A stretch of 6,115 bases of DNA, taken from positions 1 to 6,115 of the forward strand of contig JAKEGR010000224.1 in the NCBI GenBank assembly GCA_022615465.1, read 5' to 3'. How positions within the stretch are numbered: position 1 is the first letter of the stretch; each line of letters starts with the position of its first letter. Positions 1 to 6,100 of this stretch are shown here, piece by piece. This stretch comes from Planctomycetota bacterium. GTDB taxonomy: Bacteria > Planctomycetota > Planctomycetia > Pirellulales > Lacipirellulaceae. Under the pieces are notes generated by a model. The model worked only from the letters and a program-made list of their open reading frames with translations. It ran no database searches and was not told the DNA's origin. The position numbers and the translations under genes were made by a program.

Positions 1-11
1 ATTTTCGAGCA

Positions 12-1253
12 ATGGACGAGATCAATCGGCTTCTTTCTGAACCACCGACGCATGACGGGCAGTCAGCCCCTGGAGCGATGCAGTCGTTGCCAGCTCAGGA
101 TACTCTCCATCGCGACCAGGTTGTGAAGCCATGGGCCTCACTGCTTGGTTCTCGCCGACTGCTGCTTCTATTCGCATTTCTCCTGGCAATCTTGATCGGA
201 CCGCACCTGGTCGGCCAGTTCGTCTATCACGCGACATTCAACGAGTTGAAGGCGGGGGCCGACGTTGCGACCAGCGCCCTTGAATCGCTTAAGCCGCGGC
301 TCAACGACTTGGAATTGGCCTCGCGCCTGATTGCGAAACGCGTGGAGCCGAGCGTCGTGAGCATTTTTCGTCCAACACGCCTCGGCCGGGAAGGGCAGGG
401 TTCCGGCGTGATCGTCGACCCGAAGGGTTACATCGTTACCAACTATCATGTCGTCGCCGGAAATCAGCCGATTTTTGTCGATCTAAGCGACCGACGGCGA
501 GCTTCCGCGTCCGTCGTTGGGGCGGATGCGATGACTGACCTGGCGGTGCTGAAAATCGACGAACCCAACTTGATCGCCGCCGAGTGGGGCGACAGCGATG
601 AATTGCAGGTGGGCGATTTGGTATGGGCCTTGGGAAGCCCTTATGGCCTCGACCGCAGCTTGACCTTTGGCATCGTTAGCGCCAAGGCCCGCCGCGGTGG
701 AAGCCATCTCACACGCAGCGCCTATCAAGAGTATCTGCAGACTGATGCCGCGGTAAACCCTGGAAATAGCGGTGGTCCTCTCGTAAATATCGAAGGCAAG
801 ATCATTGGCATCAACGCCGCGATATTCGGCGAGTCGTATCGTGGAATCAGCTTCGCCATCCCGAGCAGCCTGGCCCGCGAAAAATACGATGAACTCCGGA
901 CCAAGGGTTGGATCGATCGTGCCTGGCTTGGGATTGCACCACTCGAAGTGCCCGACAAAGTTCGCGAGCAGTTTGGCCTCGAATATGGCGAGGGCGTGTA
1001 TGTTGGTCGCGTTGAGTCGGAGGCGCCGGCCGGCCGGGTGGGACTTCGCCCCGGTGACGTAATCCTAAAATGGAACGACCATGCGGCCAGCGATCCGACT
1101 CTGCTCAGCCGCGAGATTGCGGCCACCAGAATTGGTTCAACGGCCAAAATCGTGCTCACGCGTGACGACCGAAAGGGCGGTACCGAGCAACTCGAATTCA
1201 TCGTGGAGGTTGAACGCGCCCCGTGGGCAGTTGAACCCGATGGGGGTGAATAG
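12..1253 (+). CDS. Membrane-anchored HtrA/Deg-family serine protease with one PDZ domain
   Basis: Trypsin-fold (S1C) protease expected to degrade or process misfolded proteins outside the cytoplasmic membrane. Residues 1-48 form a polar tail, followed by one hydrophobic segment at about 49-71 that looks like an uncleaved signal anchor, then a charged helical linker (about 75-108). The protease domain spans about 108-300, with the triad visible as His146 (NYHVVAG), Asp176 (TDLAVL) and Ser253 (GNSGGPL). A single PDZ domain follows at about 303-400, with GLRPGDVI at 344-351. One anchor plus one PDZ resembles DegS/HhoA more than two-PDZ DegP, but the sequence alone does not assign a specific orthologue or a sigma-E pathway. 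The start is uncertain: the frame is open to the window edge and only a weak GAG lies before this ATG. All catalytic residues are present, so it is probably active. dnaG follows after 101 bases. Confidence 0.93.
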   Translation: MDEINRLLSEPPTHDGQSAPGAMQSLPAQDTLHRDQVVKPWASLLGSRRLLLLFAFLLAILIGPHLVGQFVYHATFNELKAGADVATSALESLKPRLNDLELASRLIAKRVEPSVVSIFRPTRLGREGQGSGVIVDPKGYIVTNYHVVAGNQPIFVDLSDRRRASASVVGADAMTDLAVLKIDEPNLIAAEWGDSDELQVGDLVWALGSPYGLDRSLTFGIVSAKARRGGSHLTRSAYQEYLQTDAAVNPGNSGGPLVNIEGKIIGINAAIFGESYRGISFAIPSSLAREKYDELRTKGWIDRAWLGIAPLEVPDKVREQFGLEYGEGVYVGRVESEAPAGRVGLRPGDVILKWNDHAASDPTLLSREIAATRIGSTAKIVLTRDDRKGGTEQLEFIVEVERAPWAVEPDGGE

Positions 1254-1259
1254 CACCAC

Positions 1260-1283
1260 CGATTGGCCTCGCGAGGCCGATTG
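1260..1283 (+). repeat. GC-rich palindromic hairpin after the protease gene
   Basis: The core GGCCTCGCGAGGCC (1265-1278) is a perfect palindrome. As RNA it folds with arms 1260-1269 and 1274-1283 and a CGCG loop, giving ten pairs of which two are G-U wobbles. It begins seven bases after the protease stop codon. No T-run follows, so it is not a standard intrinsic terminator; it could protect the 3' end of the protease mRNA, cause pausing, or be a protein-binding palindrome. Confidence 0.45.
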
Positions 1284-1296
1284 CTTGTCATGCCGT

Positions 1297-1325
1297 TTGA
1301 CCAACGTCCAACCAGTTCGTCGCAT
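1297..1325 (+). promoter_or_regulatory. Possible sigma-70 type promoter for dnaG
   Basis: TTGACC (1297-1302) matches the -35 consensus at five of six bases. Seventeen bases later TCGCAT (1320-1325) is only a poor -10 match (three of six). It lies in the short gap before dnaG, downstream of the palindromic hairpin. The -35 half is persuasive and the -10 half is not, so dnaG may instead be read through from the protease gene. Confidence 0.25.
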
Positions 1326-1354
1326 AGAAGAATCCATGTGAATAAAGCAGCCTC

Positions 1355-3220
1355 ATGTTAGATACCGACGCCAAGGAACAAGTTCGCCAAGCGGTTGACA
1401 TTGTCGATTTCATTGGCGGTTACATCCAGTTGCGCCGCCAAGGGCGCAATTTTGTCGGTCTTTGTCCCTGGCACGACGACAGCCGGCCAAGCCTGCAGGT
1501 CAATCCGCAGCGGCAGTCCTGGAAGTGCTGGGTGTGTGACGTTGGTGGTGATGTCTTTAGCTTCGCGATGAAGGTCGAGGGCCTCGAATTCCGCGAGGCC
1601 CTGGAGATGCTCGCGGATCGGGCCGGCATCCAGTTGCGGTCTATCGCATCCCAGGCAGGGAGCGGAACTGTGGACAACGCCAGTGATAAACGCTCTCTTT
1701 TGAGCCTGATGACTTGGGCCGAAGATCAATATCACCACTGCTTGCTCACCGCGCCGGAGGCCGAGCCGGGCCGCCAGTATTTGGCTGAGCGAGGCATCAA
1801 CGAGGAAAGCATTCGCCGATTTCACCTCGGTTTCGCGCCCGATCGATGGGACTGGCTGCTTGAACGCGCCCGTGGCAGTGAATGGACGCCCGCGATTCTG
1901 GAACGCGCGGGCCTGCTCCGGCGGCGCGACTTGGGCGACGGCTTCTACGATTGGTTTCGCGGTCGCGTCATGTTTTCGATCCGCGATGCCCGTTCCCGGC
2001 CCGTGGCGTTCGGCGGCCGCGTGCTGCCACAGCTAGCAGGCGACCGTGTCGCCAAATACATTAACTCGCCCGAAACCCCCCTCTTTTCCAAAAGCCGTGA
2101 GCTATACGGCCTTGATCTCGCCCGCGACCACTTCAAGCGATCCGGCGGGGCGATCGTCATGGAGGGCTACACCGATTGCCTCATGGCTCACCAGTACGGC
2201 ATCGAGAACGCCGTGGCTGTCCTTGGCACGGCGTTGGGCGATCAGCATGTGCAGCTTTTGCGGCGTTACGACGTTGATAGCATTTTGCTCGTCCTCGATG
2301 GCGACGAAGCGGGCCGCCGCCGTACCAACGAAATTCTTGATTCACTGCTGGCACTTTTTGGAAAAAATGAGGTCGATTTGCGAATTCTGACCTTGCCAGA
2401 AGGACTCGATCCGTGTGATTGTATTGCTACGCAAGGAAGCCACGCGTTCCGCGACTTGCTCACGCAGGCCGTCGACGCACTTGAACACAAGTTTCGATCG
2501 GTGACCAAAGGATTGGACACAATAACCGACACGCATCGCGCCTCGCAGGCCGCTGAGCAGATGCTCGCGACACTGGCCCAATTGCGGCCGGCCGCGGCAG
2601 CGCCTTCTTCCAAGATGCTTCTCCGCGAAGAACAGATGCTCGCCCGCGTCTCCCGCTATTTCCATTTGCCCGAGGAGCGGCTGCGCAATCGGCTCGCTGC
2701 CTTGCGCCGCGAAGCGCGGGGCCGTCGCCAATCAGCGCGGGTTGTTGACTCGGATGTTCCCAATGCGCCCCAAGAAGATGCCGAGCTGTCAGCGTGGGAC
2801 CGAGAGTTGATCGAACTCGTGCTGTCAGACTCCGCATACTGTCGGCGGGTTCAGGCCCTCATCGATCCGGCGTTTCTCGAATCGGACATTGCCCGGCGAA
2901 TCTACGAAACGATTTGTCGGTTGGTGAACGAGGCCGGGGAGATCGACTTCAGCCGATTGCTCGCCGAATTTGATGATGTCGAAACCAAGAACCTGCTCGT
3001 GAAACTCGACGAATCCTCGACCGCGAAAGCCGGTGCCGATCGCGAGCGCCGGTTACTGGATTTGATCGAGGGCCCGCAACGCCGCTGCCAGGAGGCCGAA
3101 CGCCGAATTGACCTCGCCGCGGCCCAACAAGACACCAACGATGCCGAGCAATTGCTCGCCAAATTCTGTGAACAATCCAGACTGAAGCACCTTTCCGAGT
3201 ACGAAAGGAGGAAGAAGTAA
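1355..3220 (+). CDS. dnaG: DNA primase DnaG
   Basis: Makes the short RNA primers for lagging-strand synthesis and replication restart, working with the replicative helicase at the fork. The N-terminal CHC2 zinc domain shows Cys37, His40, Cys58 and Cys61 (LCPWH and CWVC). The primase core carries the conserved KYINSPETPLF stretch at 234-244. The TOPRIM domain holds the metal-binding acidic residues Glu270 (MEGYTD) and Asp315/Asp317 (LDGDEAG), followed by LPEGLDPCD at 347-355. Residues about 470-621 form a helical C-terminal region where the helicase-binding domain is expected; its sequence is poorly recognisable, as is usual for this part. At 621 residues the length is normal. A TAA in frame at 1343-1345 makes ATG 1355 the first possible ATG. 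The site before it (AAAGCAG at 1344-1350) is a weak Shine-Dalgarno, consistent with the low primase level cells need. rpoD follows after 191 bases. Confidence 0.97.
   Translation: MLDTDAKEQVRQAVDIVDFIGGYIQLRRQGRNFVGLCPWHDDSRPSLQVNPQRQSWKCWVCDVGGDVFSFAMKVEGLEFREALEMLADRAGIQLRSIASQAGSGTVDNASDKRSLLSLMTWAEDQYHHCLLTAPEAEPGRQYLAERGINEESIRRFHLGFAPDRWDWLLERARGSEWTPAILERAGLLRRRDLGDGFYDWFRGRVMFSIRDARSRPVAFGGRVLPQLAGDRVAKYINSPETPLFSKSRELYGLDLARDHFKRSGGAIVMEGYTDCLMAHQYGIENAVAVLGTALGDQHVQLLRRYDVDSILLVLDGDEAGRRRTNEILDSLLALFGKNEVDLRILTLPEGLDPCDCIATQGSHAFRDLLTQAVDALEHKFRSVTKGLDTITDTHRASQAAEQMLATLAQLRPAAAAPSSKMLLREEQMLARVSRYFHLPEERLRNRLAALRREARGRRQSARVVDSDVPNAPQEDAELSAWDRELIELVLSDSAYCRRVQALIDPAFLESDIARRIYETICRLVNEAGEIDFSRLLAEFDDVETKNLLVKLDESSTAKAGADRERRLLDLIEGPQRRCQEAERRIDLAAAQQDTNDAEQLLAKFCEQSRLKHLSEYERRKK
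1578..1602 (+). repeat. Perfect 9-bp inverted repeat inside dnaG
   Basis: AGGGCCTCG (1578-1586) and CGAGGCCCT (1594-1602) are perfectly complementary around a seven-base loop. The arms share the GGCCTCG/CGAGGCC core with the palindrome at 1265-1278. It encodes an ordinary part of the zinc domain (EGLEFREALE), so the codons alone may explain it. Confidence 0.35.
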
Positions 3221-3226
3221 ATCGCT

Positions 3227-3260
3227 TGGCTATTCTCTGTTAGCACACAGCGAATAGCCA
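3227..3260 (+). repeat. Intercistronic hairpin between dnaG and rpoD
   Basis: The arms TGGCTATTC (3227-3235) and GAATAGCCA (3252-3260) pair perfectly over nine bases. After a T-C mismatch the stem continues with CTGT (3237-3240) on ACAG (3247-3250), closing a six-base TAGCAC loop. It starts seven bases after the dnaG stop codon. No T-run follows, so it is unlikely to terminate transcription. Its position resembles the dnaG-rpoD spacer of Escherichia coli, where RNase E cuts the transcript; a processing or stability role here is inference. Confidence 0.6.
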
Positions 3261-3264
3261 TGAA

Positions 3265-3315
3265 CCGTCAGGCAGCGGTTCTTGCTCACGGATGGGTGAG
3301 ATGCCTGGCGGACGG
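3265..3315 (+). promoter_or_regulatory. Branched stem-loop in the rpoD leader
   Basis: CCGTC (3265-3269) pairs with GACGG (3311-3315), and AGGCA (3270-3274) pairs with TGCCT (3302-3306), leaving a four-base bulge (3307-3310) on the 3' side. An inner hairpin pairs CTCAC (3285-3289) with GTGAG (3296-3300) around GGATGG. The nested pairing suggests a structured leader RNA, but GC-rich sequence forms such helices by chance. No known riboswitch or ribosomal-protein leader was recognised. Confidence 0.3.
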
Positions 3316-3326
3316 GTCGAGCGGCA

Positions 3327-3342
3327 GTTGCGTCCCGCGAAC
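3327..3342 (+). promoter_or_regulatory. Small hairpin in the rpoD leader, possibly inside a larger stem
   Basis: GTT (3327-3329) pairs with AAC (3340-3342) and GCG (3330-3332) with CGC (3336-3338), with one bulged G and a TCC loop. Outside it GCGGC (3321-3325) can pair with GCCGC (3351-3355). A partly competing outer helix, TCGAG (3317-3321) with CTCGA (3372-3376), shares base 3321 and could close the whole domain. The folding is plausible by eye and unproven. Confidence 0.22.
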
Positions 3343-3381
3343 CATGGCGCGCCGCACGATCCAGTCGTTACCTCGAACCAG

Positions 3382-3398
3382 CCGCACAGGATGTGCGG
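3382..3398 (+). promoter_or_regulatory. Hairpin abutting the rpoD ribosome binding site
   Basis: CCGCACA (3382-3388) and TGTGCGG (3392-3398) form a perfect seven-base stem with a GGA loop. The last base of the 3' arm is the first G of the Shine-Dalgarno GGAGGAG (3398-3404). The stem leaves most of that site exposed, so it could present the site to the ribosome or clear it of other pairing. Confidence 0.4.
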
Positions 3399-3404
3399 GA
3401 GGAG
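3398..3404 (+). promoter_or_regulatory. Shine-Dalgarno site that fixes the rpoD start
   Basis: GGAGGAG is a strong match to the 16S rRNA tail, and its GGAGG core ends nine bases before ATG 3412. The in-frame upstream ATGs at 3292 and 3391 lack such a site, so this one decides the start. Confidence 0.8.
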
Positions 3405-3411
3405 CCCAGCG

Positions 3412-5064
3412 ATGTCATTATCCGTTTCGTGTGACTTGCAGCGATTGATTGCCAAAGGGAAGGCCCAGGGCCATCTCACGTACGAAGAAGTAAGCAGCTA
3501 TTTACCGGATGAGATTGAAGGGACCGATCGGATCGATGCCCTGTTGGCCGCGCTCGACGGATTGGGAATAGAACTAGTCGACGGCCCCGATGCGCACCGA
3601 CGTGCCCTGGCGGAAGTGGAAACGTGTGCCGACGACGGCGACCGCTCGCACCTCCTCGCCGACGGGCTGCCGCAAGGATCAAGCGACCCGATCCGCATGT
3701 ACCTCTCCCAGATGTCGCACATCCCGCTGCTGACGCGAGAAGAGGAAATCCGTCTGGCCAAGAAGATCGAGATCACTCGCAAGCGATTCCGCCGCAATCT
3801 GCTCCGGTCGTTCTTCGCGTTGGAAGCCACCGTGAAGACGCTCGAGCGGGTCTGTGCGGGCGAACTTCCCTTTGATCGCACGATCAAAGTTTCGCTGACC
3901 GAGCGGCTGACCAAGGAGCAAGTGCTGGCCCGCATGCCGCACAACTTGCCGCTCTTGCGCCACCTCATGCAGCAGCATCGACGCGACTTTGCCATGCTCT
4001 GCAGCCGCAAGGCAAACGCGGAAGACAAGGCCGCAGCCCGAGTAAGGTATCTTCGTCATCGAGATAAGATGTTGATCCTGGTCGAGGAATTGAGCCTGCG
4101 GACTCGCCGCGTGCAACCGCTCGTCAAGCAACTTGAAGAAATGTCGCAACGGATGGACGAACTGAAAACGCAGCTCGTCGAATTTCGCCGCACGGGTGCC
4201 CCGGCGGAGAAAATAGCCTCCGTCCGGCACGAGTTGAAGCAACTCATGCTCCACACGTTGGAAAGCCCCGCGAGCCTCTGCCGCCGCTGCCGTCAGCTCC
4301 GGGGACAATTCCAGCAGTTCGAAGAAGTGAAACGCGAGCTTTCCAGCGGTAATTTGCGGCTGGTCGTCTCCATCGCCAAGAAGTACCGCAACCGCGGTCT
4401 GAGTTTCCTCGACCTCATCCAGGAAGGTAACACCGGCCTGATGCGGGCCGTGGACAAATACGAGTATCGCCGCGGCTTCAAGTTCTCGACGTATGCCACT
4501 TGGTGGATTCGTCAGGCGATCACGCGGGCGATTGCCGATCAGGCTCGCACCATCCGCATCCCGGTCCACATGATTGATGTCCTGATGAAGCTCCGCAACG
4601 CGACCAAGAAGCTGCAGCATGAATTGGGGCGCGAGCCGACGACCGAAGAGACAGCCGAGTCTGCCGGCATCAGTCTTGAAGAAACCGAACGCGTACTCGA
4701 TATCGGGCGGCATCCGATCAGTCTCGATCGACCGATTGGCGAGAGCGACGACGGCAGTTTCGGCGAGTTTGTGCAGGATACCACCACCGAGGCGCCGCAC
4801 AAGCTGGCCAACAACGGCCTGCTGCGGGAACGTATTGAGGAACTCCTCAAGACGCTGACCTTTCGCGAGCGGGAAATCATCCGCCTGCGTTATGGACTGG
4901 TCGACGGTTACTCGTACACGCTCGAGGAAGTGGGACGCATTTTCAAAGTCACCCGCGAACGTGTGCGGCAGATTGAGGCCAAAGCGGTCGCCAAGCTCCA
5001 AAATCCGGTACGCAGCCGCTATCTCGAAGCGTTCGTTCCCGGCGTTACGGCCGCTGCAGCCTGA
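3412..5064 (+). CDS. rpoD: Primary RNA polymerase sigma factor (RpoD/SigA)
   Basis: Housekeeping sigma factor that directs RNA polymerase to the promoters of growth genes. Counting from ATG 3412 it has 550 residues. Region 1.1 is at about 9-57. Region 1.2 is at about 91-122 ([10 protein letters not shown]). A long non-conserved region follows at about 125-305, with charged helical stretches around 218-275. Region 2 is at 312-385 and holds [22 protein letters not shown] and the -10-reading [17 protein letters not shown]. Region 3 is at about 386-460, with GREPTTEE. Region 4 is at about 470-535, with the -35-reading helix-turn-helix in [19 protein letters not shown]. Regions 2 to 4 closely match E. 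coli RpoD, so TTGACA/TATAAT-like promoters are expected. The frame runs back to 3292, but the strong ribosome site and conserved region 1.1 support ATG 3412. It is probably cotranscribed with dnaG, since no good promoter was found in the gap. A strong terminator follows. Confidence 0.97.
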   Translation: MSLSVSCDLQRLIAKGKAQGHLTYEEVSSYLPDEIEGTDRIDALLAALDGLGIELVDGPDAHRRALAEVETCADDGDRSHLLADGLPQGSSDPIRMYLSQMSHIPLLTREEEIRLAKKIEITRKRFRRNLLRSFFALEATVKTLERVCAGELPFDRTIKVSLTERLTKEQVLARMPHNLPLLRHLMQQHRRDFAMLCSRKANAEDKAAARVRYLRHRDKMLILVEELSLRTRRVQPLVKQLEEMSQRMDELKTQLVEFRRTGAPAEKIASVRHELKQLMLHTLESPASLCRRCRQLRGQFQQFEEVKRELSSGNLRLVVSIAKKYRNRGLSFLDLIQEGNTGLMRAVDKYEYRRGFKFSTYATWWIRQAITRAIADQARTIRIPVHMIDVLMKLRNATKKLQHELGREPTTEETAESAGISLEETERVLDIGRHPISLDRPIGESDDGSFGEFVQDTTTEAPHKLANNGLLRERIEELLKTLTFREREIIRLRYGLVDGYSYTLEEVGRIFKVTRERVRQIEAKAVAKLQNPVRSRYLEAFVPGVTAAAA

Positions 5065-5112
5065 ACCGACGAAGTGGGTGGGGCGAACCGTCAGCCTGCC
5101 CTGGGAGTCCGA

Positions 5113-5142
5113 GCCGCTGGTCGTTGACCGGCGGCTTTTTTT
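5113..5142 (+). terminator. Intrinsic terminator after rpoD
   Basis: GCCGCTGGTC (5113-5122) pairs with GACCGGCGGC (5126-5135) in a ten-base stem with one wobble and a GTT loop, directly followed by seven T residues (5136-5142). It lies 48 bases past the rpoD stop and should end the dnaG-rpoD transcript. Confidence 0.93.
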
Positions 5143-5178
5143 GTGTCTCCTACCTGTCCCCACGGGGGCCTTACACGC

Positions 5179-5184
5179 TATGAT
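5179..5184 (+). promoter_or_regulatory. Probable -10 element for the zinc-ribbon gene
   Basis: TATGAT matches the -10 consensus at five of six bases. It sits between the rpoD terminator and the next gene, where a new promoter is needed. No clear -35 is present at the usual distance. If real, the leader would be roughly 70 bases long. Confidence 0.35.
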
Positions 5185-5250
5185 GAATTCCAAAGACGCA
5201 ATCATTTTGTTCGCGACGATCCTATCCTCAAAGTCATACCGTTGCATTAC

Positions 5251-5255
5251 GGAGG
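5251..5255 (+). promoter_or_regulatory. Shine-Dalgarno site of the zinc-ribbon gene
   Basis: GGAGG lies six bases before ATG 5262. The spacing is good and supports that start. Confidence 0.8.
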
Positions 5256-5261
5256 CCACGC

Positions 5262-5966
5262 ATGAATGTCACTGCCGCCGCTCTGCGGGAGTTACACCGG
5301 ATACACCAGCAATTGTTCGATCTGCGCGACCGCCGGGAGCGAGGCCCCAAACAGATTCGCGCCCGCGAAGCAAATGTCGAGCAATTGGAAGCCAAGTTGA
5401 CCGAGTCCAAGGCACGAGCCAGGCAGATGCAGATGGCCGTCGATCGCAGGCAACTCGACCTGAAGACGGGTGAGCAGAAGATCGTTGACCTGCGGTTGCG
5501 ACTCAACGCCGCCAATAGCAACAAAGAGTATCAAGCCTTGTTGGAGCAAATCGCCGCGGCCGAAATGGCCAGCAGTGTGCTTTCTGATGAGATTTTGGAC
5601 GGCCTCGAAAAACTCGACCAACTCGTCGGGGCCGTTAAGGAAGCCGAGAAGACGCTCGCCTCGGGAAAACAAGAACTCGACAAGTCGAGAAACCTGGTTC
5701 GAGAATCAGCCCATGTAATCCAGACGGATATCAGCAGACTTGAGCAGGAATTGGCCAATGCTGAAAAGGCCGTGCCGGCCGATTTCAAGGGCGACTATCA
5801 ACGTGCCATTCGCGCCAAGGCGGCCGACGGACTGGCGGCCGCCGAGGATGGCGTCTGTTCCGGCTGCGGTCAGCAAATTACGCTCAACATGCAAAACGAA
5901 CTGCAACTATCGAGGCCTGTGTTTTGCAGAACCTGCGGCCGGTTGCTATACCTTCCCGATGCGTGA
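5262..5966 (+). CDS. Coiled-coil C4 zinc-ribbon protein (COG1579/DUF164 family)
   Basis: Cytoplasmic protein of 234 residues with no signal peptide or membrane segment. Residues 1 to about 175 are charged, Leu/Ala/Glu/Lys/Arg-rich and heptad-like, as expected for an antiparallel coiled-coil hairpin. The family-typical NSNKEYQAL stretch is at 85-93. The C-terminal zinc ribbon holds Cys199 and Cys202 (CSGC) and Cys222 and Cys225 (CRTC), 19 residues between the pairs, ending a few residues after GRLLYLPD. The exact role in most bacteria is not established. The Helicobacter pylori member HP0958 binds the sigma factor RpoN and flaA mRNA and has the same coiled-coil plus zinc-ribbon plan. The gene follows the rpoD terminator, so it is probably its own unit. 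The start is supported by GGAGG at 5251-5255. The family assignment is firm; the function is not. Confidence 0.9.
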   Translation: MNVTAAALRELHRIHQQLFDLRDRRERGPKQIRAREANVEQLEAKLTESKARARQMQMAVDRRQLDLKTGEQKIVDLRLRLNAANSNKEYQALLEQIAAAEMASSVLSDEILDGLEKLDQLVGAVKEAEKTLASGKQELDKSRNLVRESAHVIQTDISRLEQELANAEKAVPADFKGDYQRAIRAKAADGLAAAEDGVCSGCGQQITLNMQNELQLSRPVFCRTCGRLLYLPDA

Positions 5967-6049
5967 CCGCCTGGCCATCCACTTTTTTCCCTTTCCGCTG
6001 CTGAATCGCCCTTTACATCTGCCGCTCTAGGGCCGAGAATAAACCATTG

Positions 6050-6084
6050 GAAGAGGTTTCCTCGGCGGGGACCGCTTCTTTTTT
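6050..6084 (+). terminator. Intrinsic terminator after the zinc-ribbon gene
   Basis: Arms 6050-6061 and 6067-6078 pair over twelve positions, with one A-G mismatch and two wobbles, around a five-base TCGGC loop. Six T residues follow (6079-6084). An alternative shorter fold pairs GCGG (6065-6068) with CCGC (6072-6075). It lies 83 bases past the stop codon. Confidence 0.8.
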
Positions 6085-6094
6085 GTTGCGCCCG

Positions 6095-6100
6095 TACAAT
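6095..6100 (+). promoter_or_regulatory. Possible -10 element of a transcript leaving the window
   Basis: TACAAT matches the -10 consensus at five of six bases, eleven bases after the T-tract of the terminator. No -35 match was seen at 16-18 bases upstream. The gene it might serve lies outside the window. Confidence 0.25.

Noticed and set aside
725..1291. Open frame of 188 codons on the - strand opposite the protease gene
   Set aside because: Its Ser/Arg/Pro-rich sequence is typical of a shadow frame and it overlaps the catalytic serine and PDZ regions of a real gene.
3292..3411. Longer rpoD start at ATG 3292 (40 extra residues), or at ATG 3391
   Set aside because: The extra residues do not resemble sigma region 1.1, ATG 3292 has no good ribosome site, and ATG 3391 lies in the loop of a hairpin. 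GGAGGAG fits ATG 3412.
3221..3411. A separate promoter for rpoD in the spacer
   Set aside because: TATTCT at 3231 and TTG-containing boxes at 3226 and 3282 have no partner at proper spacing.
3260..3448. Upstream reading frame of 62 codons overlapping the rpoD start
   Set aside because: No Shine-Dalgarno site, no recognisable sequence, and it covers the hairpin-rich leader. Translational coupling cannot be excluded but nothing supports it.
3679..5259. Very long open frame on the - strand (526 codons) opposite rpoD
   Set aside because: It lies antisense to a firmly identified sigma factor, has no recognisable domain, and is explained by codon bias in GC-rich sequence.
4892..5473. Open frame of 193 codons spanning the rpoD end, terminator and zinc-ribbon start
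   Set aside because: It runs through two confident genes and an intrinsic terminator in another frame, and its composition is that of a shadow frame.
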